Below, piece by piece: positions 41,769-50,835 of a DNA stretch of 64,000 nt (the stretch's first letter is position 1; each line of letters begins with the position of its first letter). Made by a program: the position numbers and the translations under genes. The notes under the pieces were generated by a model. It was not told the DNA's origin, made no database searches, and saw nothing but the letters and a program-made list of their open reading frames with translations. Origin of the DNA: JACVRW01 sp040509755 (GTDB lineage: Bacteria > Actinomycetota > Thermoleophilia > Solirubrobacterales > Thermoleophilaceae); assembly GCA_040509755.1 (NCBI GenBank), contig JBEVKF010000098.1, positions 1 through 64,000 of the forward strand, in the 5' to 3' direction.

Positions 41769-43508
41769 TCAGGCCTGCTGGTCTGAGTCCGTCTCTTCGG
41801 GGGCGTCCGCATTGGCGTCCGGATCGGCAAGAGCGCGCAGCGCTCCGCGCATGCGGCCCTGGGCCACGCGCAGTTCCTCGAAGGCGCGCTCGGCGGCGAA
41901 GGCGGAGCTCTCGACCTCCGACAGGCGCCCCTCGAGCTCGGCCCGCCGCGTCTCCTCCTCGGCCAGCGTCTCGCGCACGTCGCGTTCGGTGACGGCCCAC
42001 TGCTCGCGCTCGCGCTCTGATTCCTCGCGCAGCGCGGTCAGGGCCGCGCGGGCCTGCTCGGTGCGCACCTCTGAGGCCTCGAGCTCTTCTCCCAGCCGCT
42101 GGCCCTCGGCCACCTCGCGATGAGCCTCCTCGACCTCGCGATGAGCGTCCTCGACCTCGCGCTCGGAGGCGTCGGCGCGCTTGATCGCGCTCTCGGCCTC
42201 CGCCTCGGCGCTCTCAGCCCGCGTGCGCATGGACTCGAGCTCAGAGCCGCGTGTGTCGACCTCGGCGCGCACTCGCACCAGCTCGGTCTCTGCGTCGGTC
42301 AGCTTGGCTCGAAGGGTCTCGATCTCGCCGCTGCGAACTTCGACGTCGGCGCGGATGCGCCGCAGCTCGGTCTCCGCGTCGCGGGCGAGCTCGTGGGCCT
42401 CGTCGCGCTCGACCTTGATCGAGTCCACACGCTCGCGCAGCCGCTCGGCGTCCTTGCCAAGTGTGCGCGCGGCGGCAAGCTCCTTCTCGAGCTCGGCCAC
42501 TCTGCCTCGCAGCTCTTCCGCTTCGGCCGATACCTGGTCGCCCTGACGGGCACGCTCGCTGGCCTGGTCGAGACCTTCCTCGGCGGCCGCCAGGGCCTCG
42601 CGCAGCGTCTCGAGCTCGGCGCTGACCTCCTTCGCCTCGCGCACGCGGACGCGGGCCTCCGCCAGCTCGACTTCCGCTTCGGCGAGCTTGGCGTGCAGCT
42701 CGGTGACGTGCGGGTCGACGCCGGAAACGTCGGGGTCCTTGCTCTTGCCCTTCCCCGTGAGCCGCGCCTCGGCGCCGGCCAGCTGGGCCTTGAGCGCGGT
42801 CAGGTCGTCGCGCAGCTGCGAGGGGTCTGCCTGCTCGTCCTGGGAGGACTCGCCGAGTCCCTCTGGGATCGGGTCGTCATCGCCGTCCTGCCAGAAGAAG
42901 GCGGAGGACGCGGGCGCGGCCGGTGCCTCGGTCTCTTCCTCGGAAACGCTCTCGGCCTCCAGCTCGGCGTCGCCGTTCGCGGGGACGGCCTCGTCCTCGT
43001 CGTAGTACCCCTCGTCGAGTGGTAGCGCCTCGAGCAGGGCGTTGAGGGCCGGACGCGCCGCGACGGCCGGGCGCACGTCGAGCTTGGTCATCACCGCGAT
43101 GTCGTTCACGCCGAGGGCGTCGGCCGGGTCGGCCATCGCCACAAGCAGGCCCTTGCCGAGGAATCCGACGGGCACGGCCTGGTAGCGCTTTGCGGCGGTC
43201 GGCTTGATCAGGTTCACCGCCGCGGGATCGACCGCGAACCCGTCGAGGTCGATGTAGTCGATCCCGTAGCGCTCCGCGATCGCCTGGGCGAGCTGGCCCT
43301 CGGAGATCGCCGCCATCTCGACGAGCACGCGGGCAACGGTGGTGCCCGGGCTGCGCGCCGCGCGGACGGCCTGCTCGACGGTCTCGCGGGTCGCAAAGCC
43401 GAGCTCGACGATCACGTCGCTGAGAAAGCCCTGTCGGCCGCCCGCGGCGGTGGGCGGGGTGACACCGTCCGGGGCCTTCACCGGAGTCTTCTTGGTGCGC
43501 GTGCTCAT
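41769..43508 (-). CDS. MshEN (GspE N-terminal) domain protein with long coiled coil
   Basis: A 579-aa protein with no ATPase. Residues about 25-150 form a GspE-N/MshEN-type domain: FLSDVIVELGFATRETVEQAV, VLVEMAAISEGQLAQAIAERYGIDYIDLDGFAVDPAAV and VAMADPADALGVNDIAVMTKLDVRPAVA. In some secretion and pilus ATPases this domain binds c-di-GMP. An acidic linker (about 155-230) and a very long heptad-rich coiled coil (about 235-560) follow. The stop is 7 bases from the hairpin repeats. It is co-translated with the upstream GAF-GGDEF-like gene (ATGA overlap), and the pair lies on the opposite strand within the dcw cluster. A scaffold role is inferred. Confidence 0.75.
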   Translation of the reverse strand: MSTRTKKTPVKAPDGVTPPTAAGGRQGFLSDVIVELGFATRETVEQAVRAARSPGTTVARVLVEMAAISEGQLAQAIAERYGIDYIDLDGFAVDPAAVNLIKPTAAKRYQAVPVGFLGKGLLVAMADPADALGVNDIAVMTKLDVRPAVAARPALNALLEALPLDEGYYDEDEAVPANGDAELEAESVSEEETEAPAAPASSAFFWQDGDDDPIPEGLGESSQDEQADPSQLRDDLTALKAQLAGAEARLTGKGKSKDPDVSGVDPHVTELHAKLAEAEVELAEARVRVREAKEVSAELETLREALAAAEEGLDQASERARQGDQVSAEAEELRGRVAELEKELAAARTLGKDAERLRERVDSIKVERDEAHELARDAETELRRIRADVEVRSGEIETLRAKLTDAETELVRVRAEVDTRGSELESMRTRAESAEAEAESAIKRADASEREVEDAHREVEEAHREVAEGQRLGEELEASEVRTEQARAALTALREESEREREQWAVTERDVRETLAEEETRRAELEGRLSEVESSAFAAERAFEELRVAQGRMRGALRALADPDANADAPEETDSDQQA

Positions 43509-44434
43509 GCCGGGATGGCTTCCTCGACATCCTGCAGCGCGGCATCGGGGGAATCGCACGCGCCGAGCGCCTTGACCGAGAACTCGACCTGGAGCGAGCA
43601 CGGCCGCTCGAGCATCACGCGCTCGAGTGCCTGCTCGAAGCGCGCGAAGAACGCCTCTGCGCCCGCGAGGCCCTTGCAGCCGACGAGCACGACACCGAAT
43701 GAGTCGTCAGCGAGGCGGCCGGCGTGATCGGAGCGGCGGATGGCCGCCTCGAGCACCTCGGCGGCGTCTTTGACAAGCAGTTCCTTGAGCCCCTCGCCGT
43801 GGCGCTCGCCGATTTCGCCCAGGTTGGGCAGGCGGACGCCGACGATGAACGACTCGGCGGTGCCGCGCTCGGCGAGACGCCATTCGCGCTCGAGCGCCTG
43901 CATGAAGCTAGTGCGGTTGTTCAGCCCGGTGAGGGGGTCGGTGCTCTCGGGGTCGCGCAGGCGCTCGCTGAGGCGGCGCAGGTCGGCGCGCCATTTGACG
44001 CTCTCCCACTCGTAGGTGAGAAGGCGCCCCGCAACGGCGATCAGGTCGAGGTGCGAGCGCTTGAAGACATCGGTTCCGGACGCGAGCGCGCAGATCGTGA
44101 TCGCGCCGCCGCCGGCGCTCGTCTCGAGGGGCACCGCCAGGTAGCTGCGAACCGACAGCGAGGCCAGGGTCTCGCGATCGAGCAATCCGTTGCCCGCGTG
44201 CTTGCTGTCCGAGGCGATGGGAAGGACGGAACCGGGCGGAAGCTCGCTCGCAACCTCGCCGCAGACGTCGATCAGGCGGTACTCGCCGTTCTCCCAGTCA
44301 ACGTGGCCGACCAGGACAGAGCCGCCGGGGAGGGCGGACTCGAGCAGCTCGAGCATGGCGTCAGCAGCCTCGGAGAAGCTTGCAAACCTTCGCTCGGCGA
44401 GCCGAGCGAGCGCGCTCAGCGCTGGTGCGCTCAC
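43505..44434 (-). CDS. GAF-GGDEF-like protein with degenerate catalytic site
   Basis: A 309-aa cytosolic protein. Residues about 12-150 resemble a GAF sensor domain (SYLAVPLETSAGGGAITICAL). Residues about 165-300 follow the GGDEF fold, with DPLTGLNNRTSFMQALEREW. The signature reads ADDSF (242-246) instead of GGDEF, and the metal-binding Asp of the first motif is replaced in VRLPNLGEIGERHGEG. Diguanylate cyclase activity is therefore unlikely; GTP sensing or a structural role is possible. Its GTG start lies in a 10-bp perfect inverted repeat. It is coupled to the MshEN coiled-coil gene, hinting at a nucleotide-sensing module. Confidence 0.75.
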   Translation of the reverse strand: MSAPALSALARLAERRFASFSEAADAMLELLESALPGGSVLVGHVDWENGEYRLIDVCGEVASELPPGSVLPIASDSKHAGNGLLDRETLASLSVRSYLAVPLETSAGGGAITICALASGTDVFKRSHLDLIAVAGRLLTYEWESVKWRADLRRLSERLRDPESTDPLTGLNNRTSFMQALEREWRLAERGTAESFIVGVRLPNLGEIGERHGEGLKELLVKDAAEVLEAAIRRSDHAGRLADDSFGVVLVGCKGLAGAEAFFARFEQALERVMLERPCSLQVEFSVKALGACDSPDAALQDVEEAIPA

Positions 44435-44472
44435 GTGTTTGGTATCGGACGTTTGGCCGGAAACGTGAGCGC
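44427..44472. promoter_or_regulatory. Operator-like palindrome between the GGDEF-like gene and murE
   Basis: GCGCTCACGT (44427-44436) and ACGTGAGCGC (44463-44472) are perfect inverted repeats. The second half of the region also holds ACGTTT-GGCCGG-AAACGT (44449-44466). The site covers the GTG start of the minus-strand gene and lies 49 bp before murE, so a regulator bound here could affect both. Confidence 0.5.
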
Positions 44473-44520
44473 CCGATGCAAGGAGGCGACAACCCCACGG
44501 GTTATCCTGAGCGTCCCTCC

Positions 44521-45951
44521 ATGCTTCTCAACACCTTGATGGGGGATATATCTCCGGGGGCCCCCGAGGTCGAGATATCGGGCCTCGCCTACTCGAGCCA
44601 GAGCGTCACGCCAGGGACGCTCTTTTTTTGCGTGCCCGGCTTTCGGGCCGACGGCCACGATTTCGCCGCCGATGCGATCGAGCGGGGAGCGGTCGCGCTC
44701 GTGTGCGAGCGCCGGCTCGGGCTGGGTGTGCCGGAGCTGGTCGTCGACGACGTTCGCGCGGCAATGGGACCCGTTGCGGCGCGCTTCTACGCAGATCCGA
44801 CCGCGGAGCTCGAGGTGGTCGGCATCACAGGCACCAACGGCAAGACCACCACCGCGTTCCTGGTTCGCCACCTGCTCGAGGCAAGCGGCAGGAGCTGCGG
44901 GCTGCTCGGAACGGTCAAACGGGTGATCGGGGGAGTGGAGGAGGAGGTGGAGCGCACGACGCCCGAGGCGATCGACCTCCAGGCGACGTTTCGGCGAATG
45001 CTCGACGCGGACGACGGCGCCTGCGCGATGGAGGTGTCCTCCCACGCCCTGGAGCTCGGGCGTGCGGCCGGGATCCACTTCGCGTGCCGGATCTTCACCA
45101 ATCTGACGCAGGACCACCTCGACTTCCACGAGACGATGGAGGCCTACTTCGAGGCCAAGCGACGCCTGTTCGGCGAGGGTGGGCTGTCGGTGGTCAACGT
45201 CGACGACGAGTACGGCCGGCGCATCGCCGCGGAGGTGGACAGCGTCACCTTCGCCATCGACCGCGATGCCGACTATCGCGCCCACGAGGTGGAGTTCGAC
45301 CTGACGGGATCGCGCTTTCGTTGCCAGACCCCCGACGGCGAGCTCGAGCTGCGCTCGCCGCTGGTCGGGCTGTTCAACGTGCGGAACGTGCTGGGCGCCG
45401 TGGCCGCGGTGCGCTCGCTCGGCGTCCCCGCGGCGGCGATCGCGGCGGCGCTGCCCCGGTTCGGCCGCGTGCCCGGGCGCTTCGAGGCCGTCGACGAGGG
45501 ACAGGACTTCGGCGTGCTGGTCGACTACGCGCATACGCCCGACTCGCTCGAGAACGTGCTGCGCGCGGCGCGCGAGGTCACGCGCGGGCGCCTGCACGTC
45601 GTATTCGGGGCGGGCGGCGACCGCGACCGCGGCAAGCGCCCCGCGATGGGCGCCGCGGCCCGCGAGCTGGCCGACCGCGTGCTCGTGACATCGGACAACC
45701 CGCGCAGCGAAGAGCCCGCCGCGATCATCGACGAGATCATGGCGGGCGCGGGACCCGGCGCCGTGCGCGAGACCGACCGCCGGCGCGCGATCGCGCTGGC
45801 CATCGAGAGCGCCGAGCCCGGGGACGTCGTGGTGATCGCCGGCAAGGGCCACGAGCAGGGCCAGGAGTTCGAGGCCGGGCGTAAGGAGCCCTTCGACGAC
45901 GTGAGCGTCGTCCGCGAAGCCCTGAAGGCCCGCCTGGGAGCGCGCGCATGA
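44521..45951 (+). CDS. murE: UDP-N-acetylmuramoyl-tripeptide synthetase MurE (meso-DAP type)
   Basis: Adds the third amino acid to UDP-MurNAc-dipeptide, 476 aa. It has the Mur ligase ATP loop GITGTNGKTTTAFLV (about residue 100), MEVSSHALELGR and NLTQDHLDFHETMEAYFEAK. DYAHTPDSLENVL and DNPRSEEP are also present. The DNPR motif is the known determinant for meso-diaminopimelate, so the wall should be DAP-type. ATG 44521 lacks a clear ribosome site; an AGGAGG at 44480 is too far away. The stop overlaps murF. Confidence 0.93.
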   Translation: MLLNTLMGDISPGAPEVEISGLAYSSQSVTPGTLFFCVPGFRADGHDFAADAIERGAVALVCERRLGLGVPELVVDDVRAAMGPVAARFYADPTAELEVVGITGTNGKTTTAFLVRHLLEASGRSCGLLGTVKRVIGGVEEEVERTTPEAIDLQATFRRMLDADDGACAMEVSSHALELGRAAGIHFACRIFTNLTQDHLDFHETMEAYFEAKRRLFGEGGLSVVNVDDEYGRRIAAEVDSVTFAIDRDADYRAHEVEFDLTGSRFRCQTPDGELELRSPLVGLFNVRNVLGAVAAVRSLGVPAAAIAAALPRFGRVPGRFEAVDEGQDFGVLVDYAHTPDSLENVLRAAREVTRGRLHVVFGAGGDRDRGKRPAMGAAARELADRVLVTSDNPRSEEPAAIIDEIMAGAGPGAVRETDRRRAIALAIESAEPGDVVVIAGKGHEQGQEFEAGRKEPFDDVSVVREALKARLGARA

Positions 45952-47303
45952 TCGACTTCTCCGCCGGCCGCCTCGCCCAGGCCGCCGGCGGCGAGCTGGC
46001 CGCCGGGGAGCCCGAGCGGGCCGGGCCCGATCGGGCGGTCATCGACTCGCGCGAAGTGGGGCCAGGGGACCTGTTCGTCGGCCTGCGCGGCACGGTCGCC
46101 GACGGAGGGCGCTTCGCCGCTGCCGCGCTCGAGCAGGGCGCCTGGGGTGTGGTGGTCTCGCCCGAGCACGCCGCCTCGGCGGTCGCGGCGGCCGAGGCCA
46201 CGGTGGGCCACTCCGCCTGTACGAACGCGGCGGTCATCGCGGTCGAGGAGCCGCTTGCCGCCCTGCACTCGCTCGCGCGAGCCTGGCGGCGGGAGCTCGG
46301 GGCAAAGGTCTTCGGTGTCACCGGCTCCACCGGCAAGACGTCGACCAAGGACATCCTGGCGGCCCTGCTGAAGACGCGCCTCGTGACCCACGCGAGCCGC
46401 GAGAACTGGAACACCGAGATCGGCCTGCCGCTGACGATCCTCGAGGCCGGCCGCGGCACGGAGGCGTTCGTGCTCGAAATGGCCATGCGCGGCGAGGGCC
46501 AGATCGCCGAGCTCGTGGCCGTAGCCGAGCCGGACGTCGGCGTGATCGTGAACGTCGGCCCTGTGCACCTCGAGGTGCTCGGCACCGTGGAGCGCGTCGC
46601 GGCCGCCAAGGCCGAGCTGATTCGCGACCTGCGTGCCGGCGCCGCCTGCGTCGTGCCCGTCAGCGAGCCGCTGCTCGACCGGCACCTGCGAAAGCAGGAT
46701 CTCGACACCTGGACCTTCGGGCCGGGGGGCGACGTGCATTTGCTGTCGTTCGACCGCGGCCGGGCCGAGATCGAGGCGCGCATGCAGATGGTCGAGCTCG
46801 AGCTGCCCTATTCCGAGCCGCACAACCTGCTCAACACGCTGGCGGCCGTGGCGGCCGCGCGTGCACTCGGAATCGAGGTGGGCGGCCGCGTCGATGTGCG
46901 GTTCTCGTCGCTTCGCGGCGAGGTGGTCGAGCTTCCCGGCGGCGTGACCGTGGTGAACGACTGCTACAACGCCAACCCGATGTCGATGCGCGCCGCCCTG
47001 GACCACCTCGCGTCAAGCGAGGCCGAGCGCCGGATCGCCGTGCTCGGCACCATGGCCGAGCTCGGCCCCGGCTCGGAGGGCTTCCACCGCGAGATCGGCG
47101 CCCACGCCGCCGCCGTCGGGATCGACGTGCTCGTGCCGGTGGGCGCGGAGGCGCTCGACTACACCGGCGGCTTCGATGGCGAGACCCACCCGGTCGCGAG
47201 CCCCGAGGAGGCGAGCGCCCTGTTGGAGGAGCTCGCGCGCCCTGGCGACCGCGTGCTGATCAAGGGATCGAGGTCGGTCGGGCTAGAGCGGGTGCTCGCC
47301 TAG
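45948..47303 (+). CDS. murF: UDP-N-acetylmuramoyl-tripeptide--D-alanyl-D-alanine ligase MurF
   Basis: Adds D-Ala-D-Ala to the UDP-MurNAc-tripeptide, 451 aa. The substrate-binding N-terminal domain has VIDSREVGPGDLFVGLRG. The ATP loop is VFGVTGSTGKTSTKDIL (about residue 125). ENWNTEIGLPLTIL and VNDCYNANPMSMRAAL are diagnostic for MurF. The usual partner Ddl (D-Ala-D-Ala ligase) is not in this cluster. ATG 45948 overlaps murE, and mraY follows after two bases. Confidence 0.93.
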   Translation: MIDFSAGRLAQAAGGELAAGEPERAGPDRAVIDSREVGPGDLFVGLRGTVADGGRFAAAALEQGAWGVVVSPEHAASAVAAAEATVGHSACTNAAVIAVEEPLAALHSLARAWRRELGAKVFGVTGSTGKTSTKDILAALLKTRLVTHASRENWNTEIGLPLTILEAGRGTEAFVLEMAMRGEGQIAELVAVAEPDVGVIVNVGPVHLEVLGTVERVAAAKAELIRDLRAGAACVVPVSEPLLDRHLRKQDLDTWTFGPGGDVHLLSFDRGRAEIEARMQMVELELPYSEPHNLLNTLAAVAAARALGIEVGGRVDVRFSSLRGEVVELPGGVTVVNDCYNANPMSMRAALDHLASSEAERRIAVLGTMAELGPGSEGFHREIGAHAAAVGIDVLVPVGAEALDYTGGFDGETHPVASPEEASALLEELARPGDRVLIKGSRSVGLERVLA

Positions 47304-47305
47304 GA

Positions 47306-48283
47306 ATGCTCGGGGAGGTCCTGATCGGAGGCATGGGCTCGCTGCTCGTGTGCGTATTCCTCGGACCGCGCTTCATCGAGTACCTGCGCCTGAAGGAGTT
47401 CGGCCAGCACATCCGCGAGGAGGGCCCGGCAGGACACCACGGCAAGGCCGGCACGCCGACCATGGGCGGCCTTGTGATCTTCCTCGGCGTGTGCGTGCCG
47501 TTCCTGATCCTGTCCGAGTACCGCGCCGCCAGCCTGGCCGTGCTCGGCACGGCGCTCGCCATGGCCGCGCTCGGGTTTGCCGACGACATGACCAAGCTGC
47601 GAAAGCGCCGCTCGCTCGGCATCTCGGGGAAGACCAAGCTGCTGGTCCAGGCGCTCACGGCGATCGCCCTCTGGCTCGTGGTCACCGAGTACGTGGGCAT
47701 CCAGGACACACTGCAGCTGCGCGTGGTCGACGCGTCCGTCAACCTCGGCTACGCCTACCCGGTACTGATCTTCCTGGTCCTGGCGGGCGCCACCAACGGC
47801 GTGAACCTGACCGACGGGCTCGACGGCCTCGCGGCGGGGTGCTGCGCGATCGTTTTCCTCGCCTTCACGGCCATGACGTTCATCACCAAGGGCGAGGTTC
47901 AGCTCGATCTCGCGCTGCTGTGCGCATGCCTGATCGGCGCCTGCGTCGGCTTTCTGTGGTTCAACTCGTTCCCGGCCTCGGTGTTCATGGGCGACACCGG
48001 CTCGCTCGGACTCGGCGGCGCGATCGCCGGCCTGGCGGTTCTCACCCAGACCGAGGTCCTGCTGATCGTGATCGGCGGGATCTTCGTGATCGAGGCGCTC
48101 TCGGTCGCGATCCAGGTGTTCGCCTTCCAGCGCTTTCGAAAGCGCGTGTTCCTGATGGCCCCGATCCACCATCACTTCGAGCTCATGGCCTGGTCGGAGA
48201 CGAAGATCATCCTGCGCTTTTGGATCGTCGCGGCCGTCTGCGCGGCGATCGGGTTCACGCTCTACCAGCAGTCGATTCCTTGA
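47306..48283 (+). CDS. mraY: Phospho-N-acetylmuramoyl-pentapeptide-transferase MraY
   Basis: Membrane enzyme forming lipid I, 325 aa with about ten membrane helices. Conserved cytosolic signatures are GKAGTPTMGGL (about 50-60), GFADDMTKL (the catalytic Asp pair), NLTDGLDGLA (the DGLDGL motif) and FMGDTGSLGLGG. MAPIHHHFEL is the His-rich C-terminal loop. The ATG at 47306 follows murF directly, and the stop overlaps the TTG start of murD. Confidence 0.95.
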   Translation: MLGEVLIGGMGSLLVCVFLGPRFIEYLRLKEFGQHIREEGPAGHHGKAGTPTMGGLVIFLGVCVPFLILSEYRAASLAVLGTALAMAALGFADDMTKLRKRRSLGISGKTKLLVQALTAIALWLVVTEYVGIQDTLQLRVVDASVNLGYAYPVLIFLVLAGATNGVNLTDGLDGLAAGCCAIVFLAFTAMTFITKGEVQLDLALLCACLIGACVGFLWFNSFPASVFMGDTGSLGLGGAIAGLAVLTQTEVLLIVIGGIFVIEALSVAIQVFAFQRFRKRVFLMAPIHHHFELMAWSETKIILRFWIVAAVCAAIGFTLYQQSIP

Positions 48284-49524
48284 GGCCCGCGCTTCCGGAG
48301 GGGCCCTACCTGATCGTCGGCCTCGCGCGCTCCGGGGTGGCCGCGGCGCGCGCGCTGCGCGAGCACGGCACCGTGATCGCGTGCGACAGCGGCCATCCCG
48401 ACCTGCCCGCGGACATCGACGGGTACCTCGATACCGAGGGCGTCGGCCTGCTTCAGCGCGTGGCCAGCGTGATCAAGAGCCCGGGTGTGCCGAACGACGC
48501 GCCGGTGATCGCAGCGGCTCGCAGGCAGGGCCTGGCGGTGCTCGGCGAGCTCGAGCTGGCTTGGCGGCTGCTGCCCAACCCCTTCGTGGCGGTCACGGGC
48601 ACCAACGGCAAGACGACCACGGTCGAGCTGCTCGGCGCCATCTGGCGCGAGGCGGACCTGCCCGTCGCGGTGGCAGGCAACGTGGGGACGCCCCTGTCCT
48701 CGCTGGTAGGTGAGATCGCTCCCGAGGCGACGGTGGTCTGCGAGGTCTCGAGCTTCCAGGCCGAGGACGCGGTCGAGTTCGCGCCCGACACCGCTCTGCT
48801 GCTCAACCTGAGCGAGGATCACCTCGACCGCCACGGGAGCCTCGAGGACTACCGCGCGGCCAAGCTCAGCCTCTTCGCGCGCCAGCGCCCGGACCAGGTG
48901 GCGGTCGCCCCGGAGGGTGTCGACCTGCCCGGCGCGGCGCGGCGGGTGACCTTTGGCGACCCGGGCGAGCTGCCGCTCGACCCTGATCAAATCCGCCTGC
49001 GCGGGGCGCACAACCTCGAGAACGCGATGGGCGCGTCGGCCGCCGCGCTCGTCAGCGGGGTGCCGGCCGAGGCCGTGGCGGCCGCACTGCGGAGCTTCGC
49101 GGGCGTGCCCCACCGGCTCGAGGAGGTTGGGACGGTGAACGGGGTGCTCTTCGTCAACGATTCCAAGGCCACCAACGTGTCGTCGGCCAGGCGCGGGATC
49201 GAGTCGTTCGAGCGCGGCGTGCACGCGATCCTGGGCGGCAGCCTCAAGGGCGGCGGGTTCGAGGGCCTGCGCGAGCCCGTGGCGGCGCGCTGCAGCGCCT
49301 GCTACCTGATCGGCGAGGCCTCTGAGCGCCTGGCCGCCGACCTCGCCGGCACCGGCGTGCCGCTGCGCCCAAGCGGCGATCTCGAAACGGCGATGCGGGC
49401 GGCCGCCGCAGCGGCCGAGCCGGGCGATGTGGTGCTGCTCAGTCCGGCCTGCGCGAGCTTCGACCAGTTTCGCGACTACGAGGAGCGCGGGGACCGCTTT
49501 CGGGCGCTCGTGCCGCGAGCATGA
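48280..49524 (+). CDS. murD: UDP-N-acetylmuramoylalanine--D-glutamate ligase MurD
   Basis: Adds D-glutamate to UDP-MurNAc-L-Ala, 414 aa. The ATP loop is VAVTGTNGKTTTVELLG (about 96-112). CEVSSFQAE, LNLSEDHLDRHGSLEDYRAAK, FVNDSKATNVSS and LLSPACASFDQFRDYEERGDRFR are MurD hallmarks. The TTG start at 48280 overlaps the mraY stop and leaves an N-terminal Rossmann-like domain starting LIVGLARSG. Confidence 0.93.
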   Translation: MRPALPEGPYLIVGLARSGVAAARALREHGTVIACDSGHPDLPADIDGYLDTEGVGLLQRVASVIKSPGVPNDAPVIAAARRQGLAVLGELELAWRLLPNPFVAVTGTNGKTTTVELLGAIWREADLPVAVAGNVGTPLSSLVGEIAPEATVVCEVSSFQAEDAVEFAPDTALLLNLSEDHLDRHGSLEDYRAAKLSLFARQRPDQVAVAPEGVDLPGAARRVTFGDPGELPLDPDQIRLRGAHNLENAMGASAAALVSGVPAEAVAAALRSFAGVPHRLEEVGTVNGVLFVNDSKATNVSSARRGIESFERGVHAILGGSLKGGGFEGLREPVAARCSACYLIGEASERLAADLAGTGVPLRPSGDLETAMRAAAAAAEPGDVVLLSPACASFDQFRDYEERGDRFRALVPRA

Positions 49525-49554
49525 ATCCGCGGGCGCGCGTCGAAGGAGGGCCGG

Positions 49555-50835
49555 ATGGCTACGCGCGCCGCCCCAGCCGCAAGCGCCCGGCTCGGCCGGG
49601 TGCGCGCGGGGAAGTCTCCGAAACGGCCGATCGAGTATTCGATCCTCTACACGGCCACGCTGTGCCTGCTCGCGGGCGGGGCGGTGATGGTTTACTCGGC
49701 GAGCTCGGCGGAGTCGCTGCTCGCGGGCTCCGGAGACGCCTCCTTCTACCTCAAGCGCTACGTCCTGTTCGGGGTGATCGGGCTGGTGGTCCTGCACGCG
49801 GCCTCGCGGCACGGACTGCGGGTGATCCGTGCCGTGACGCCGGTCCTGCTGGTTGCCTCGTTCTGCCTGACATTCGCGGTGATGCTGCCTGGCCTCGGCG
49901 TGACCGTGAATGGTGCGACCCGCTGGCTCGGCGCCGGGCCGCTCCAGTTCCAGCCGTCGGAGTTGCTGAAGGTATCGCTCGTGCTCTACGCGGCCCAGGT
50001 ACTGGCGGCCCGGCCGAAGTCCACCAAAACACTCGGCGGGCTGGTCAGGCCGCTTCTGCTCGTCGTCGGAGCCGGCTGCGCGTTGCTCCTCAAGCAGCCC
50101 GACATGGGCACGGCGATGGTGATCTGCTTTGCGATCGGCGCGCTGCTCGTGGCCGCGGGAACCCCGGTCCGGGTGCTGGCCACGATCCTCGGCGTGCTCG
50201 GCACGCTCGCGACGCTGATGGTGTTGATCGAGCCCTACCGGCGGGCACGGCTGACGTCGTTCCTCGACCCTTTCTCCGACGCGGGCGACACCGGCTTCCA
50301 GGCCGTGCAGGCGCTCACCGCGATCGGCTCGGGAGGCCTCTTCGGAGTCGGCCTCGGCGAGTCGGTTCAGAAGATCTTCTACCTGCCCGAAGCCCACACG
50401 GACATGATCCTGGCCATCATCGGCGAGGAGCTCGGGCTGATCGGGATTCTCGGCACGATCCTGCTCTACGGCATGATCGGGTACGCCGGGCTGCGCGCCG
50501 CCAAGCTCGCCCGCGACCTGCATTCGAAGCTGCTCGCGGCGGGCATCACATCGCTGATCCTCTGTCAGGCGACGCTCAACTTCTTCGCCGTGATGGGGAT
50601 GGCGCCGCTGACCGGCGTGCCGCTCCCCTTCCTGTCCTACGGGAGCACGAACCTCATCGTGCTGATGGGAGCGATGGGCCTGCTGTTGAACGTGGCGGCC
50701 ACAGGCGGCAAGGCCGCGCGGCTCGCGCCGGCAAAGCCGCGGCTTGAGGCGATCGAAGGAGGTCGAGGTGCCCAGGATCGTGATCGCGGCCGGCGGGACG
50801 GCCGGACACGTCGTACCGGCGCTCGCGGTCGCTGA
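49555..50835 (+). CDS. ftsW: Septal peptidoglycan polymerase FtsW (SEDS family)
   Basis: Lipid II glycosyltransferase of the division machine, partner of FtsI. The 426-aa protein has about ten membrane helices. SEDS marks are present: LGVTVNGATRWLGAGPLQFQPSE, KQPDMGTAMV, GGLFGVGLGESVQKIFYLPEAHTDMILAIIGEELG and GVPLPFLSYGSTNLIV. ATG 49555 follows GGAGG. The basic C-terminal tail is unusual: its last 68 bp (50768-50835) overlap the start of murG in another frame. Confidence 0.92.
   Translation: MATRAAPAASARLGRVRAGKSPKRPIEYSILYTATLCLLAGGAVMVYSASSAESLLAGSGDASFYLKRYVLFGVIGLVVLHAASRHGLRVIRAVTPVLLVASFCLTFAVMLPGLGVTVNGATRWLGAGPLQFQPSELLKVSLVLYAAQVLAARPKSTKTLGGLVRPLLLVVGAGCALLLKQPDMGTAMVICFAIGALLVAAGTPVRVLATILGVLGTLATLMVLIEPYRRARLTSFLDPFSDAGDTGFQAVQALTAIGSGGLFGVGLGESVQKIFYLPEAHTDMILAIIGEELGLIGILGTILLYGMIGYAGLRAAKLARDLHSKLLAAGITSLILCQATLNFFAVMGMAPLTGVPLPFLSYGSTNLIVLMGAMGLLLNVAATGGKAARLAPAKPRLEAIEGGRGAQDRDRGRRDGRTRRTGARGR

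Noticed and set aside
43505..44434. Active diguanylate cyclase
   Set aside because: The GGDEF signature is ADDSF and a metal-binding Asp is missing, so only the fold, not the activity, is supported.
44480..44485. AGGAGG as the murE ribosome-binding site
   Set aside because: It lies 35 bases before ATG 44521 and no start codon in frame stands at 5-10 bases from it.
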